The notes beneath the pieces are model-generated. The model worked only from the letters and a program-made list of their open reading frames with translations. It ran no database searches and had not been told where the DNA came from. Source: Flavobacteriales bacterium (GTDB lineage: Bacteria > Bacteroidota > Bacteroidia > Flavobacteriales_C > GCA-002722245). From it: 44,768 bases of DNA. Location of the stretch: assembly GCA_029251005.1 (NCBI GenBank), contig JAQXEE010000052.1:1-44768 (forward strand), in the 5' to 3' direction. Shown one piece after another: positions 16,166 through 24,111 of this stretch; position 1 is the first letter of the stretch, and each line of letters starts with the position of its first letter. The position numbers were made by a program, and so were the translations under genes.

Positions 16166-17431
16166 TTAAGTTTTATTTTTTAACTCATCCGTTTTTGTCT
16201 TTAAGTTATCACGCATGATAAGTAAAGCTTTACCCAATATATCTTCTTCACTACGTTTTTCAAATACTGTTTCATAATTTCCTTTTCCAATATTCTCCGC
16301 CAAGGAAGCCATATCTGTAGCATCTTGAACCATTTCGTTAAAGGTACTCGCGAGTTTTCCAATTACATCATCCGATGTGATTTCAACTTTCACATCTGTT
16401 TTACCCAACTTTAAGTTATGCGCAACAAACTCAATTCGCTTTAGTTGCCTCGAAATACTATTGGCAATTAAACTAGCAAGTACAAGAACACTACCTAAAA
16501 CGATAGAAAGCATCAAATAAAGACCATTTATTTCATTTTCTAAATATTCTTCCTGTTTATTTAAACTTCCTTTTATATTACTTAATACGAATAGTTCTAA
16601 TTCGTGTAAGAGGTTAATTGAACCTGTTGCGCTAATCCACCAATCTGTAGCCGTAAACTCGGATAAATTATTCGTTTGATTTTCGAAGCAATAATTTATT
16701 ATATCCAAGGTGTTAATCATAGTTCCTGCTTGAATATCCATACTAAACCTAGATTTAAATTCATCAGGAGAATGTCTCAAAAACACATTCAAATTATTCT
16801 TAAAAGCGGCATTTAACTCACTAAAAGCGCCATATTCATAACCTTGAAAAACACTAAAAACAAGCGCTTTATTAATGACGTTTCTAATTCTACCTAAACT
16901 TTCTTTTGATTCTGCTAATGAAAGATAGGCTTTCATTTCTTCTTTTATTAATGGCGTATTAATACCAGATCCCACTTGAGCAACTATATCTAAAAAATTA
17001 GAAATAAGCTGGTTGTATCCTCTTTCAACTTGACTCGGTCCGAGTGAATAGCCCGTAATGTTGTTTCGTATCTTTTGGAAATCATTTAACATTTGTAAAC
17101 CTGATGTGTCCCTACCTGAATTGAGAACAAAACTTCTATAAGTAGATTGAACGGAATCGGTGAACTCGATTTGATTTCTTAATTCATTCTCGGCTGAAAA
17201 TAAGGGATTAAGTAAAAACTTAATTGCAAAATCTCTTTCTTTTTGAAATTCATGGGTTAATTCAGACACTTTTTCAAGCTTAACCATGTTTGCATGAATA
17301 TTTTCCATGTCGATAATTTTCACTTTCTCAAGATAAATCTTATCGAACGTAAAATAACCTAAAGCCAGAAAAGGCAATAGAACTAGTAATAAAAGCTTAT
17401 ATCTAAGTGATAGTTTTGATAACACCGGCAT
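16166..17431 (-). CDS. NIT-HAMP membrane sensor fragment (5' part of a broken histidine kinase)
   Basis: Open frame of 421 residues: membrane helix about 12-29, a periplasmic nitrate/nitrite-sensing (NIT) type helical domain (ERDFAIKFLL, ELRNQIEFTDSVQ, AYLSLAESKESLGRIR, TDWWISATGSINLL), second membrane helix about 303-325, HAMP to about 375 and a coiled-coil linker. It ends at a TAA inside that linker (DELKNKT), just 45 bases before the H-box of the decayed kinase in the same frame. So this is the intact input half of a former sensor kinase. If still made, it would lack any output domain; whether it has a residual function is unknown. Confidence 0.85.
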   Translation of the reverse strand: MPVLSKLSLRYKLLLLVLLPFLALGYFTFDKIYLEKVKIIDMENIHANMVKLEKVSELTHEFQKERDFAIKFLLNPLFSAENELRNQIEFTDSVQSTYRSFVLNSGRDTSGLQMLNDFQKIRNNITGYSLGPSQVERGYNQLISNFLDIVAQVGSGINTPLIKEEMKAYLSLAESKESLGRIRNVINKALVFSVFQGYEYGAFSELNAAFKNNLNVFLRHSPDEFKSRFSMDIQAGTMINTLDIINYCFENQTNNLSEFTATDWWISATGSINLLHELELFVLSNIKGSLNKQEEYLENEINGLYLMLSIVLGSVLVLASLIANSISRQLKRIEFVAHNLKLGKTDVKVEITSDDVIGKLASTFNEMVQDATDMASLAENIGKGNYETVFEKRSEEDILGKALLIMRDNLKTKTDELKNKT

Positions 17432-17469
17432 TTATTCAATACTTTAAACAGTTGTTCATATGATTTTGT

Positions 17470-19404
17470 TTAGCTAAACATTAACTTTCTTTTGTTTTCT
17501 AATACTTCAAGCTCTTCAGTAGCTCTTTCCCAATCCGACATCACTTCTAATAATTGAGCTTCAACCTTATTAAATTGACTAAAGACATCAGGGGAACTTG
17601 TGCCTAAATTCATCTTTTCCTCTAAATCAGACTTCTTATTTTCTAAGTCTAAAATTTTACGCTCAGTACTAGAAACCTTATTATTTGCTTTTTTGATAAT
17701 CGAATCCAATTCCTTCTTTGATTGGTAATCGTTATTTGCCCTTTCTTTAGAAGGCTTCGAGGGTGGTTTTTTAACTTCATTCAAATCATCTAACTGATTA
17801 ATTTTTCTTTGTGCTAAGAAAAAGTTTATACCCCCTGCATATTCCTTTATTGTTTGATTTTTAAACTCATAGACTTTATTTGTTAAATCCCTCAAAAACT
17901 CTCTATCATGAGAAACCACCAATAAAGCACCTTTAAAATTTACCAAGGCGTCTTTTAATATCTCCTTTGATGGAATATCTAAATGATTAGTTGGTTCATC
18001 TAAAACTAAAAAGTTATAGGGTTCTAGAAGGAGTTTACAAAGTGCTAACCTTCCTTTCTCTCCTCCTGAAAGTACTTTTACTTTTTTATCTACATCATTT
18101 CCTTTAAAAAGAAACGAACCTAAAAGCTCTCTAATTTTCTTTCTTATATCTCCTCTAGCAATATCATCAATAGTATCGAATACTGTTTTCTCTAAATCTA
18201 ATTCTTCAGCTTGGTTTTGTGCATAGTAGCCTAGATTAACATTATGTCCAATCTCGATATTACCTGTCCCTTTAACAGCACCAACAACCATTTTTGCCAA
18301 AGTAGATTTCCCCTCTCCATTCTTACCAACAAAGGCAATTTTCTCTCCTCTACCAACAATTAAATTTAATTCTTTTAAAATAACTTTATCTCCATAAGAC
18401 TTCGCAACCTTCTCCATTGTGACAATCGCTTTTCCTGATCTTGGTGGTTCAGGAAACCGCATACGCATAGAATCAACAACTCTCTCGTCAACTTGGATAC
18501 GCTCCATTTTCTCGAGCTGCTTTATCTTATTTTGAACAGAACTAGCCTTAGTCGCCTGAGCTCTAAAACGGTCGATAAATCGCTCCAACTCCTCTACTCT
18601 TTTATCCTGATTTACCTTAGCCGCTCTTTGCAAATCAAACAACTCTTCTCTTTGCGTTAAGTAGTTGCTATAACTTACTTTAAAATCGTAAATTTTACCT
18701 CCATTTATTTCAATAGTTCTATCTGTAACAGCATCTAAAAACTGTTGATCATGAGAAATCAATACTAAAATTCCCGTGTAATTTTTTAAATAATTCTCAA
18801 GCCAGTCAATGGATTCGATATCCAAGTGATTGGTTGGTTCGTCTAATAATAGGGCATCGGGAGCTTGCAAAAGAATTTTAGCCAACTCAACCCTCATTCT
18901 CCAACCTCCACTAAAATCCCTAATATTACGATCTAGTTCCTCTTGCTTGAATCCTAGTCCAATTAGTATTTTATCAACGTCTCCAACATTTTGGGACGAA
19001 CCATTCATTTCGAGTTCAGAACCTAAATCTGAAATTTTTTGAATTAAATCAGAATACGCAGCACTTTCATAATCAGTTCTTGTCTCCAATTCTTTTGTGA
19101 TTCGCTCATATTCCGCTTCTGCACTAGACGCTTCAGAAAACGCTTTCATGGCTTCATCACGAACAGTATTATCTCCTTGCTCCCCTAAATCTTGCTTTAA
19201 ATAACCAACACTATAACCTTTAGGAATAATCAGATTTCCATCCGTATATTCAATAAGACCAGTTAGTAATTTTAACAAAGTTGATTTACCCGCACCGTTC
19301 TTACCAACTAGTCCAACCTTTGTCCCATTCTTTAATTGAAACGAAACTTTCTTAAATAAATAGTTCCCATTAAAGGAAATGCCTATATTCTCAACTGAAA
19401 TCAT
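17470..19404 (-). CDS. ABC-F family ATPase (ribosome-associated type)
   Basis: Soluble protein with two ABC domains and no membrane segment, the ABC-F layout; members act on ribosomes or in antibiotic resistance. Walker A motifs GKNGAGKST and GKNGEGKST, signatures FSGGWRMR and LSGGEKGR, and two LLDEPTNHLD/VLDEPTNHLD Walker B segments. An Arg/Lys-rich linker (about 240-310) separates the domains, and a C-terminal coiled-coil domain (last ~90 residues, KPPSKPSKERANN...) resembles that of Uup/YheS. I start at the ATG at 19404 (MISVENIGISFNG), 644 residues, because a -7 promoter element lies 4 bases upstream and would be inside a longer gene. The exact subfamily is uncertain. Confidence 0.93.
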   Translation of the reverse strand: MISVENIGISFNGNYLFKKVSFQLKNGTKVGLVGKNGAGKSTLLKLLTGLIEYTDGNLIIPKGYSVGYLKQDLGEQGDNTVRDEAMKAFSEASSAEAEYERITKELETRTDYESAAYSDLIQKISDLGSELEMNGSSQNVGDVDKILIGLGFKQEELDRNIRDFSGGWRMRVELAKILLQAPDALLLDEPTNHLDIESIDWLENYLKNYTGILVLISHDQQFLDAVTDRTIEINGGKIYDFKVSYSNYLTQREELFDLQRAAKVNQDKRVEELERFIDRFRAQATKASSVQNKIKQLEKMERIQVDERVVDSMRMRFPEPPRSGKAIVTMEKVAKSYGDKVILKELNLIVGRGEKIAFVGKNGEGKSTLAKMVVGAVKGTGNIEIGHNVNLGYYAQNQAEELDLEKTVFDTIDDIARGDIRKKIRELLGSFLFKGNDVDKKVKVLSGGEKGRLALCKLLLEPYNFLVLDEPTNHLDIPSKEILKDALVNFKGALLVVSHDREFLRDLTNKVYEFKNQTIKEYAGGINFFLAQRKINQLDDLNEVKKPPSKPSKERANNDYQSKKELDSIIKKANNKVSSTERKILDLENKKSDLEEKMNLGTSSPDVFSQFNKVEAQLLEVMSDWERATEELEVLENKRKLMFS

Positions 19405-19408
19405 GGTA

Positions 19409-19416
19409 CAAAAATA
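19409..19416 (-). promoter_or_regulatory. -7 element directly upstream of the ABC-F gene
   Basis: Minus-strand TATTTTTG matches TAnnTTTG and ends only 4 bases before the ATG at 19404, so the transcript would be leaderless or nearly so. It also sits 4 bases from the start of the divergent hydrolase gene at 19421. Confidence 0.45.
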
Positions 19417-19420
19417 GTTA

Positions 19421-20011
19421 ATGCTGACAACAAAAAACATAATTACGCAAAAACACGCAAGAGTTTTTATTTCGAGTCCAAAAAACGGCTATAAAATCAC
19501 ATGGATTTTATTTCACGGATACGCCCAAAATATTGATGATTTTTTCCGATTTTTCGAAGCTTTTAAAAATGATGTTCGATTTATAATTCCTGAAGGATTA
19601 TCAAGGTTTTATCAGAAAGGATTGGATGGAAAGGTTGGTTCTAGCTGGATGACGTCTGAAGAGAGAGAATTCGAAATACTAGACCAATTTTATTTTCTCA
19701 ACAAAATGCTGAGAGACTTCAATATTAAAGTAGCGCAAACTAATGTTTTTGCTTTTAGTCAAGGAACAGCAACTGCTTGTAGATGGATTAACCAATTTAA
19801 ATTGGATTTTAATAAAGTTTGCTTTTGGAGTGGAATTATTGATTTTGAGAAACACACCAACCTCAATTTAAATAAAATAGAATTCTTCGTTGGTGATAAT
19901 GATCGATTTATAAACTCGGCTTTAAGGAAGTCAACTTTAAAATATTTTACTTACGAAGGGGGGCACTTCTTTACAACTAAATTATTACAACAATATATTT
20001 TCAACCAATAG
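19421..20011 (+). CDS. Alpha/beta hydrolase (carboxylesterase/phospholipase-like)
   Basis: A 196-residue serine hydrolase. The oxyanion-side motif ILFHGYAQN (30-37), nucleophile elbow FAFSQGTA (S113), acid region FVGDNDRF (D159 or D161) and EGGHFF (H182) form the triad in the normal order. The elbow is A-F-S-Q-G rather than the usual G-x-S-x-G. Resembles the short YpfH/carboxylesterase group; substrate unknown. Its start is 16 bases from that of the divergent ABC-F gene, so the promoters must overlap. No signal peptide, so it should be cytoplasmic. Confidence 0.8.
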   Translation: MLTTKNIITQKHARVFISSPKNGYKITWILFHGYAQNIDDFFRFFEAFKNDVRFIIPEGLSRFYQKGLDGKVGSSWMTSEEREFEILDQFYFLNKMLRDFNIKVAQTNVFAFSQGTATACRWINQFKLDFNKVCFWSGIIDFEKHTNLNLNKIEFFVGDNDRFINSALRKSTLKYFTYEGGHFFTTKLLQQYIFNQ

Positions 20012-20165
20012 AATTCCCTAATAGTTGCTTAAGATCATAAATCACGCTAAGTATCTTAGTTTCAACAACAATACCAATTAACTGAAAAGTTGAATATATA
20101 ATTGTAAAAACCCCAATTGTAAATAGTGAAGTAAATATTTTATCTTTTAAATTTAGCCTGATCAT
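20001..20165 (-). CDS. Possible small single-pass membrane protein
   Basis: A 54-codon frame, MIRLNLKDKIFTSLFTIGVF then TIIYSTFQLIGIVV, ending DLKQLLGNSIG. A short amphipathic start is followed by a hydrophobic helix at about 11-35. It occupies most of the otherwise empty 20012-20266 interval and overlaps the end of the convergent hydrolase by 11 bases. There is no exact promoter match and no recognised homologue. Hydrophobicity and position argue for coding, but at this length chance cannot be excluded. Confidence 0.35.
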   Translation of the reverse strand: MIRLNLKDKIFTSLFTIGVFTIIYSTFQLIGIVVETKILSVIYDLKQLLGNSIG

Positions 20166-20266
20166 AGTTATCTTTAACTTTTAAACGATGTTCATTTATA
20201 AGTATTTCACTACTAATGTTAACATCTGTTAAAGTATTATTTATTTTAGCGTAAACGTTAATTGCT

Positions 20267-21355
20267 ATGTTTAAGAAAAGTTGGATATTACCTGTTTTTA
20301 CACTGGGGTTAATTTGTGCCTTATTTTTGATTTTTAGAAGTGTGTTATCATACGTTTTAATTTCGGCAATACTTGCTTTAATTACTAGCCCAATATATTT
20401 AAAACTAAAAAAAATACACTTTAAATCAATTAAAATTAGTCCAGTAATTGCTGCTCTTTTATCGATCACAACACTTTATGCGGTTGTGTTTTCTCTAATT
20501 ATGATTTTTATTCCCTCAATAGTGGATGAAGCTAAAATAATCACTAAAATCAATCCACAGGAAGTTCTTAACAATATTCAACAACCAATAGAAGAAATTG
20601 AGGATATCTTAAACACTTTTACCGAGGAATCTGTTTCGCTTCAAAAATATGCTACCACAAAGGTAACCTCATTAATTAATGTCTCATCCGTATCCGCTTG
20701 GTTTAATGCCATCACAGCTTTTACAGGAAACTTATTCATTTCATTCTTTGCCATCACTTTTATCACGTTTTTCTTTTTAAAAGATTCCACAATAATAATT
20801 GGGAGTATGCAGAATATTCTTCCTTTTACTTTTAGAGATGAAGCGAGTGAAATTCTTATACAGGTGAAATCGAAACTAACGCGCTATTTTGTTGGACTTT
20901 GCGTTGAGATACTTCTCGTATTTACGATAAATGCGATAGGATTATGGACAATTGGTATTGAGAATTTTTTAATTATTGCGCTGTTTGCAGGTATAATTAA
21001 TGTTATTCCATATATAGGTCCTTTGATAGGTATCCTATTTGGAGCTATAATTGTTATCACAACAAACTATCAGTTGGGTTGGGAAAATGACTTATTGCCA
21101 CTTCTTGGATACACAGGTTTAATAATGATAATCACACAACTACTGGATAATTTTATTTTCCAACCCTTTATTTATTCAAACAGTGTTAACGCTCATCCGC
21201 TTGAAATATTTTTGGTAATCCTAGTTGCTGGTAACTTATATGGAATAATAGGAATGATGGTCGCTATACCTTCTTATAGCGTACTCAGAGTTATTATTAA
21301 AGAAATTAGAGATAGTTCTAAATTCTTAAATGACATCTACGATACTACTGAATAA
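20267..21355 (+). CDS. AI-2E family permease (PerM-like)
   Basis: A 362-residue polytopic membrane protein: two N-terminal helices (about 7-50), a third near 62-82, a central soluble region (about 85-140) and a bundle of C-terminal helices. The C-terminal motif GIINVIPYIGPLIG and LLDNFIFQPFIYSNSVNAHPLEIF (quoted in two parts: LLDNFIFQP, SNSVNAHPLEIF) are diagnostic of the AI-2E transporter family (PF01594). Members have been linked to autoinducer-2 export, Na+/H+ exchange or unknown transport; the substrate here is not known. Its last 11 bases overlap the convergent outer-membrane protein gene. Confidence 0.9.
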   Translation: MFKKSWILPVFTLGLICALFLIFRSVLSYVLISAILALITSPIYLKLKKIHFKSIKISPVIAALLSITTLYAVVFSLIMIFIPSIVDEAKIITKINPQEVLNNIQQPIEEIEDILNTFTEESVSLQKYATTKVTSLINVSSVSAWFNAITAFTGNLFISFFAITFITFFFLKDSTIIIGSMQNILPFTFRDEASEILIQVKSKLTRYFVGLCVEILLVFTINAIGLWTIGIENFLIIALFAGIINVIPYIGPLIGILFGAIIVITTNYQLGWENDLLPLLGYTGLIMIITQLLDNFIFQPFIYSNSVNAHPLEIFLVILVAGNLYGIIGMMVAIPSYSVLRVIIKEIRDSSKFLNDIYDTTE

Positions 21356-21845
21356 CGTAACGGAGAAAAAGACCAGCTCCAAACATGTTGGTATAAACCC
21401 GGTCTATCCCTTCAGGTTTATCAAACGGCATTAAATTATAATAACCTGTAATATCTAAACCAAAGGCCCATTGCTCTTTAAATAGATACTCTGCCCCTAA
21501 TCGAATGTCTGGTCCGAACGTTGTTTTGTTTTCTTTTACATCATCAGGATCAACATAATACCCTCCATGTATTCCAAAACCATAACTCCACGTTAATTCC
21601 TTTATTTGAAAATTTGTAGTATGAATTTTGTTTCTAAAATTAATCGTCGCTATAAGATCTCCTCCTTTAATTTGTTCACTTGATTGTCCCACACCTTCAA
21701 TGTTCAAAAAAGAAGCAGGAGAAAGAAATTGTTTGTATGACAAACCCACACCTCGTATTCCTCCTCTAACACCAAAAGAGTTAACATATTGGGAATAAGA
21801 TGACATAGAAACTAAAACAAAGGCGAGTAGGATAATCTTTTTCAT
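21345..21845 (-). CDS. Small outer-membrane beta-barrel protein
   Basis: A 166-residue protein with a signal peptide MKKIILLAFVLVSMSSYSQ, followed by alternating amphipathic strands (GVRGGIRGVGLSYKQF, FGPDIRLGAEYLF, AFGLDITGYYNLMPF) and a C-terminal aromatic strand MFGAGLFLRYVIQ, the pattern of an eight-strand-type outer-membrane barrel. No specific family is recognised. Single gene, tail-to-tail with the permease and divergent from fumarase. Confidence 0.75.
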   Translation of the reverse strand: MKKIILLAFVLVSMSSYSQYVNSFGVRGGIRGVGLSYKQFLSPASFLNIEGVGQSSEQIKGGDLIATINFRNKIHTTNFQIKELTWSYGFGIHGGYYVDPDDVKENKTTFGPDIRLGAEYLFKEQWAFGLDITGYYNLMPFDKPEGIDRVYTNMFGAGLFLRYVIQ

Positions 21846-21980
21846 AATCGAATTTCGATTTCATACGATTATAAATAAAGAATGTTACCATTTTTCGATT
21901 ATTCAGGTAATTTAATTTACCGCTTGTAGATTATCAAATAAGTTTACTGCTCATTTTTCAGCTAAAAGATTTGAATCCCT

Positions 21981-21988
21981 TATTTTTG
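21981..21988 (+). promoter_or_regulatory. -7 element for fumarase
   Basis: TATTTTTG matches TAnnTTTG, 19 bases before the ATG at 22008. The -33 position does not carry TTG. Confidence 0.45.
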
Positions 21989-22007
21989 CATCTCAAAAGA
22001 AACAAAT

Positions 22008-23612
22008 ATGTCTGAATTTAATTACCAAAAAGCATTTCCACTTAAAGGAGACAATACAGAATACAAGAAAATTTCTAGTGATTATGTATCAACAGTAGAT
22101 TTCGACGGACAAGAAGTTCTAAAAATAGAACCTAAAGCCCTTGAGGTATTAGCTGAAGCAGCATTGGCAGACGTATCCTTTTACCTAAGAAAATCACATT
22201 TAGAAAAGGTTGCCAAAATCTTAGATGATCCTGAAGCTACTGACAATGATAGGTTTGTCGCTTATACCCTTTTAGAAAACGCACAAACTGCTGCAGAAGG
22301 GGAACTTCCATCTTGTCAGGATACAGGAACTGCTATTGTAATGGGTAAAAAAGGTGAAAATGTATTTACCGGAACGAACGACGCCGAAGCCTTATCCAAA
22401 GGAATTTATAACACATATGCACAGAGAAATTTAAGATATTCTCAAATTGTTCCTTTAAGTATGTTTGAAGAGAAAAATTCAGGATCTAATCTTCCTGCTC
22501 AAATCGACTTGTATACTGAAAAAGGAAATGAATATAAGTTCCTCTTTATGGCTAAAGGTGGTGGATCTGCAAATAAGACTTATTTATACCAACAAACTAA
22601 AGCCTTATTAAACGAAGACTCCTTAACTGAGTTTATCACTGCTAAAATTAGAGATTTAGGAACAGCAGCTTGCCCTCCCTATCATTTGGCTTTTGTAGTA
22701 GGAGGAACTTCTGCTGAAGCAAATCTTAAAGCAGTAAAACTAGCGTCAGCTGGTTATTATGATGAATTACCTACCGAGGGGAATATGGGTGGTCAAGCTT
22801 TTAGAGATACTGAATGGGAAGATAAAATTCAAAAGATTTGTCAAGATTCATTAATTGGGGCTCAATTTGGAGGTAAATACTTCACGCATGATGTTAAAGT
22901 TATTAGATTACCAAGGCATGCAGCATCTTGTCCAGTAGGAATTGGTGTTTCTTGTTCAGCAGATAGAAATATCAAAGCAAAAATTAACAAGAACGGAATT
23001 TTTTTAGAACAATTAGAAATAAACCCCGGTAGATTATTGCCTGACAATCCTCCTCATTTGGAGAAAGCTGTTGAAATCGATTTAGACCAACCAATGGATT
23101 TAGTCTTGAAAATTCTTTCCCAATTCCCAATCAAAACAAGATTAAATCTTAGAGGGACTTTAATTGTTGCTAGAGATTCTGCTCATGCGAAAATTAAAGA
23201 ATTACTAGATGCGGGTAAACCAATGCCAGATTACTTTAAAAATCATCCTATTTACTATGCAGGACCTGCTAAAAAACCTGAAGGTTTACCTTCAGGTTCA
23301 TTCGGTCCTACAACTGCGGGAAGAATGGATCCTTATGTAGGTTTATTTCAATCAAATGGAGGTTCAAAAGTTATGCTGGCAAAAGGAAACAGATCACAAT
23401 CTGTGACAGACGCTTGTAAAGAACACGGAGGTTTCTACTTAGGTTCAATCGGAGGTCCAGCAGCTATTTTAGCAAAACAAAATATAAAATCAGTGGAGGT
23501 TGTTGACTTTCCAGAATTAGGAATGGAAGCGGTTAGAAAGATTGAGATAGAGAATTTCCCAGCGTTCATTATTTGTGATGATAAAGGAAATGATTTCTTT
23601 GCAGAGATATAA
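22008..23612 (+). CDS. fumA: Fumarate hydratase, class I (4Fe-4S)
   Basis: Oxygen-sensitive iron-sulphur fumarase interconverting fumarate and malate in the TCA cycle. The 534 residues match the single-chain class I enzymes. Cluster cysteines lie in [10 protein letters not shown] (C103), [11 protein letters not shown] and [11 protein letters not shown]; the C-terminal swivel domain carries [12 protein letters not shown] and [21 protein letters not shown] (in two parts). FumA and FumB cannot be told apart here. Single-gene transcript with a perfect hairpin behind it. With acnB it gives two Fe-S hydratases in the same window. Confidence 0.95.
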   Translation: MSEFNYQKAFPLKGDNTEYKKISSDYVSTVDFDGQEVLKIEPKALEVLAEAALADVSFYLRKSHLEKVAKILDDPEATDNDRFVAYTLLENAQTAAEGELPSCQDTGTAIVMGKKGENVFTGTNDAEALSKGIYNTYAQRNLRYSQIVPLSMFEEKNSGSNLPAQIDLYTEKGNEYKFLFMAKGGGSANKTYLYQQTKALLNEDSLTEFITAKIRDLGTAACPPYHLAFVVGGTSAEANLKAVKLASAGYYDELPTEGNMGGQAFRDTEWEDKIQKICQDSLIGAQFGGKYFTHDVKVIRLPRHAASCPVGIGVSCSADRNIKAKINKNGIFLEQLEINPGRLLPDNPPHLEKAVEIDLDQPMDLVLKILSQFPIKTRLNLRGTLIVARDSAHAKIKELLDAGKPMPDYFKNHPIYYAGPAKKPEGLPSGSFGPTTAGRMDPYVGLFQSNGGSKVMLAKGNRSQSVTDACKEHGGFYLGSIGGPAAILAKQNIKSVEVVDFPELGMEAVRKIEIENFPAFIICDDKGNDFFAEI

Positions 23613-23629
23613 ATTCTATTTGCTACAAA

Positions 23630-23664
23630 CTAAAGCCATTTACTTTTTAAGTAAATGGCTTTAG
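23630..23664. terminator. Bidirectional terminator between fumarase and the DsbD-N protein
   Basis: Perfect 16-base arms, CTAAAGCCATTTACTT (23630-23645) and AAGTAAATGGCTTTAG (23649-23664), with loop TTT. It lies between two convergent genes, within 1 base of the stop of the minus-strand gene at 23665. T-tracts are modest on both sides. Confidence 0.75.
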
Positions 23665-24111
23665 TTATTCTACAACAACATCAACAACCTGTGGTGGTAA
23701 ACAAACGCCGCTTATTAAATTGCAACTCATAAATTCGAAACTTCCCAGTATTTTTGATTCTAACAAGGCTTCTCCTTTTTTAAAATTAAATACATAGCTT
23801 ACAGTATCTTTAAAGTACCATAAATCAACTTCGAAAATATCATCATACTTTGTTTTTAGATGCGGTTTTTCAACATTCAAGTAGGTGAGGTTTTGAATTC
23901 CATCAAAACTAAAAGTTAGTGGAATTGGTCCAAGATCGCTAGAAACAGAGTCGTATACCATCCAGTCGTTATCCACAATAAAATCTATAGTCAACTGTAA
24001 AGTATCACCTTTAATCATTTTTGATTGTGCTACAGTTACTGGACTTTCAGCTTGCGCTTGCAATAACCCGCTAGTCAAACACAAACAAATAAACAATAAA
24101 ATTCTATTCAT
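23665..24111 (-). CDS. Secreted protein with a DsbD N-terminal (alpha-like) domain
   Basis: A 148-residue protein with a signal peptide (MNRILLFICLCLTSGLLQAQA). The rest resembles the N-terminal periplasmic domain of DsbD (PF11412-like), ending in the redox-type pair C130-x6-C137 in MSCNLISGVCLPP. In DsbD this domain takes electrons from the membrane part and hands them to substrate proteins. The start ATG overlaps the dsbD stop by 4 bases (ATGA), so the two are made together. It looks like an additional, free-standing electron acceptor for DsbD. Function is inferred from the domain and operon. Confidence 0.8.
   Translation of the reverse strand: MNRILLFICLCLTSGLLQAQAESPVTVAQSKMIKGDTLQLTIDFIVDNDWMVYDSVSSDLGPIPLTFSFDGIQNLTYLNVEKPHLKTKYDDIFEVDLWYFKDTVSYVFNFKKGEALLESKILGSFEFMSCNLISGVCLPPQVVDVVVE

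Noticed and set aside
20140-20469. A 109-codon minus-strand frame at the start of the AI-2E permease gene
   Set aside because: It is largely the antisense of the permease's hydrophobic N-terminus; the shorter frame at 20001-20165 in this interval has a better case.
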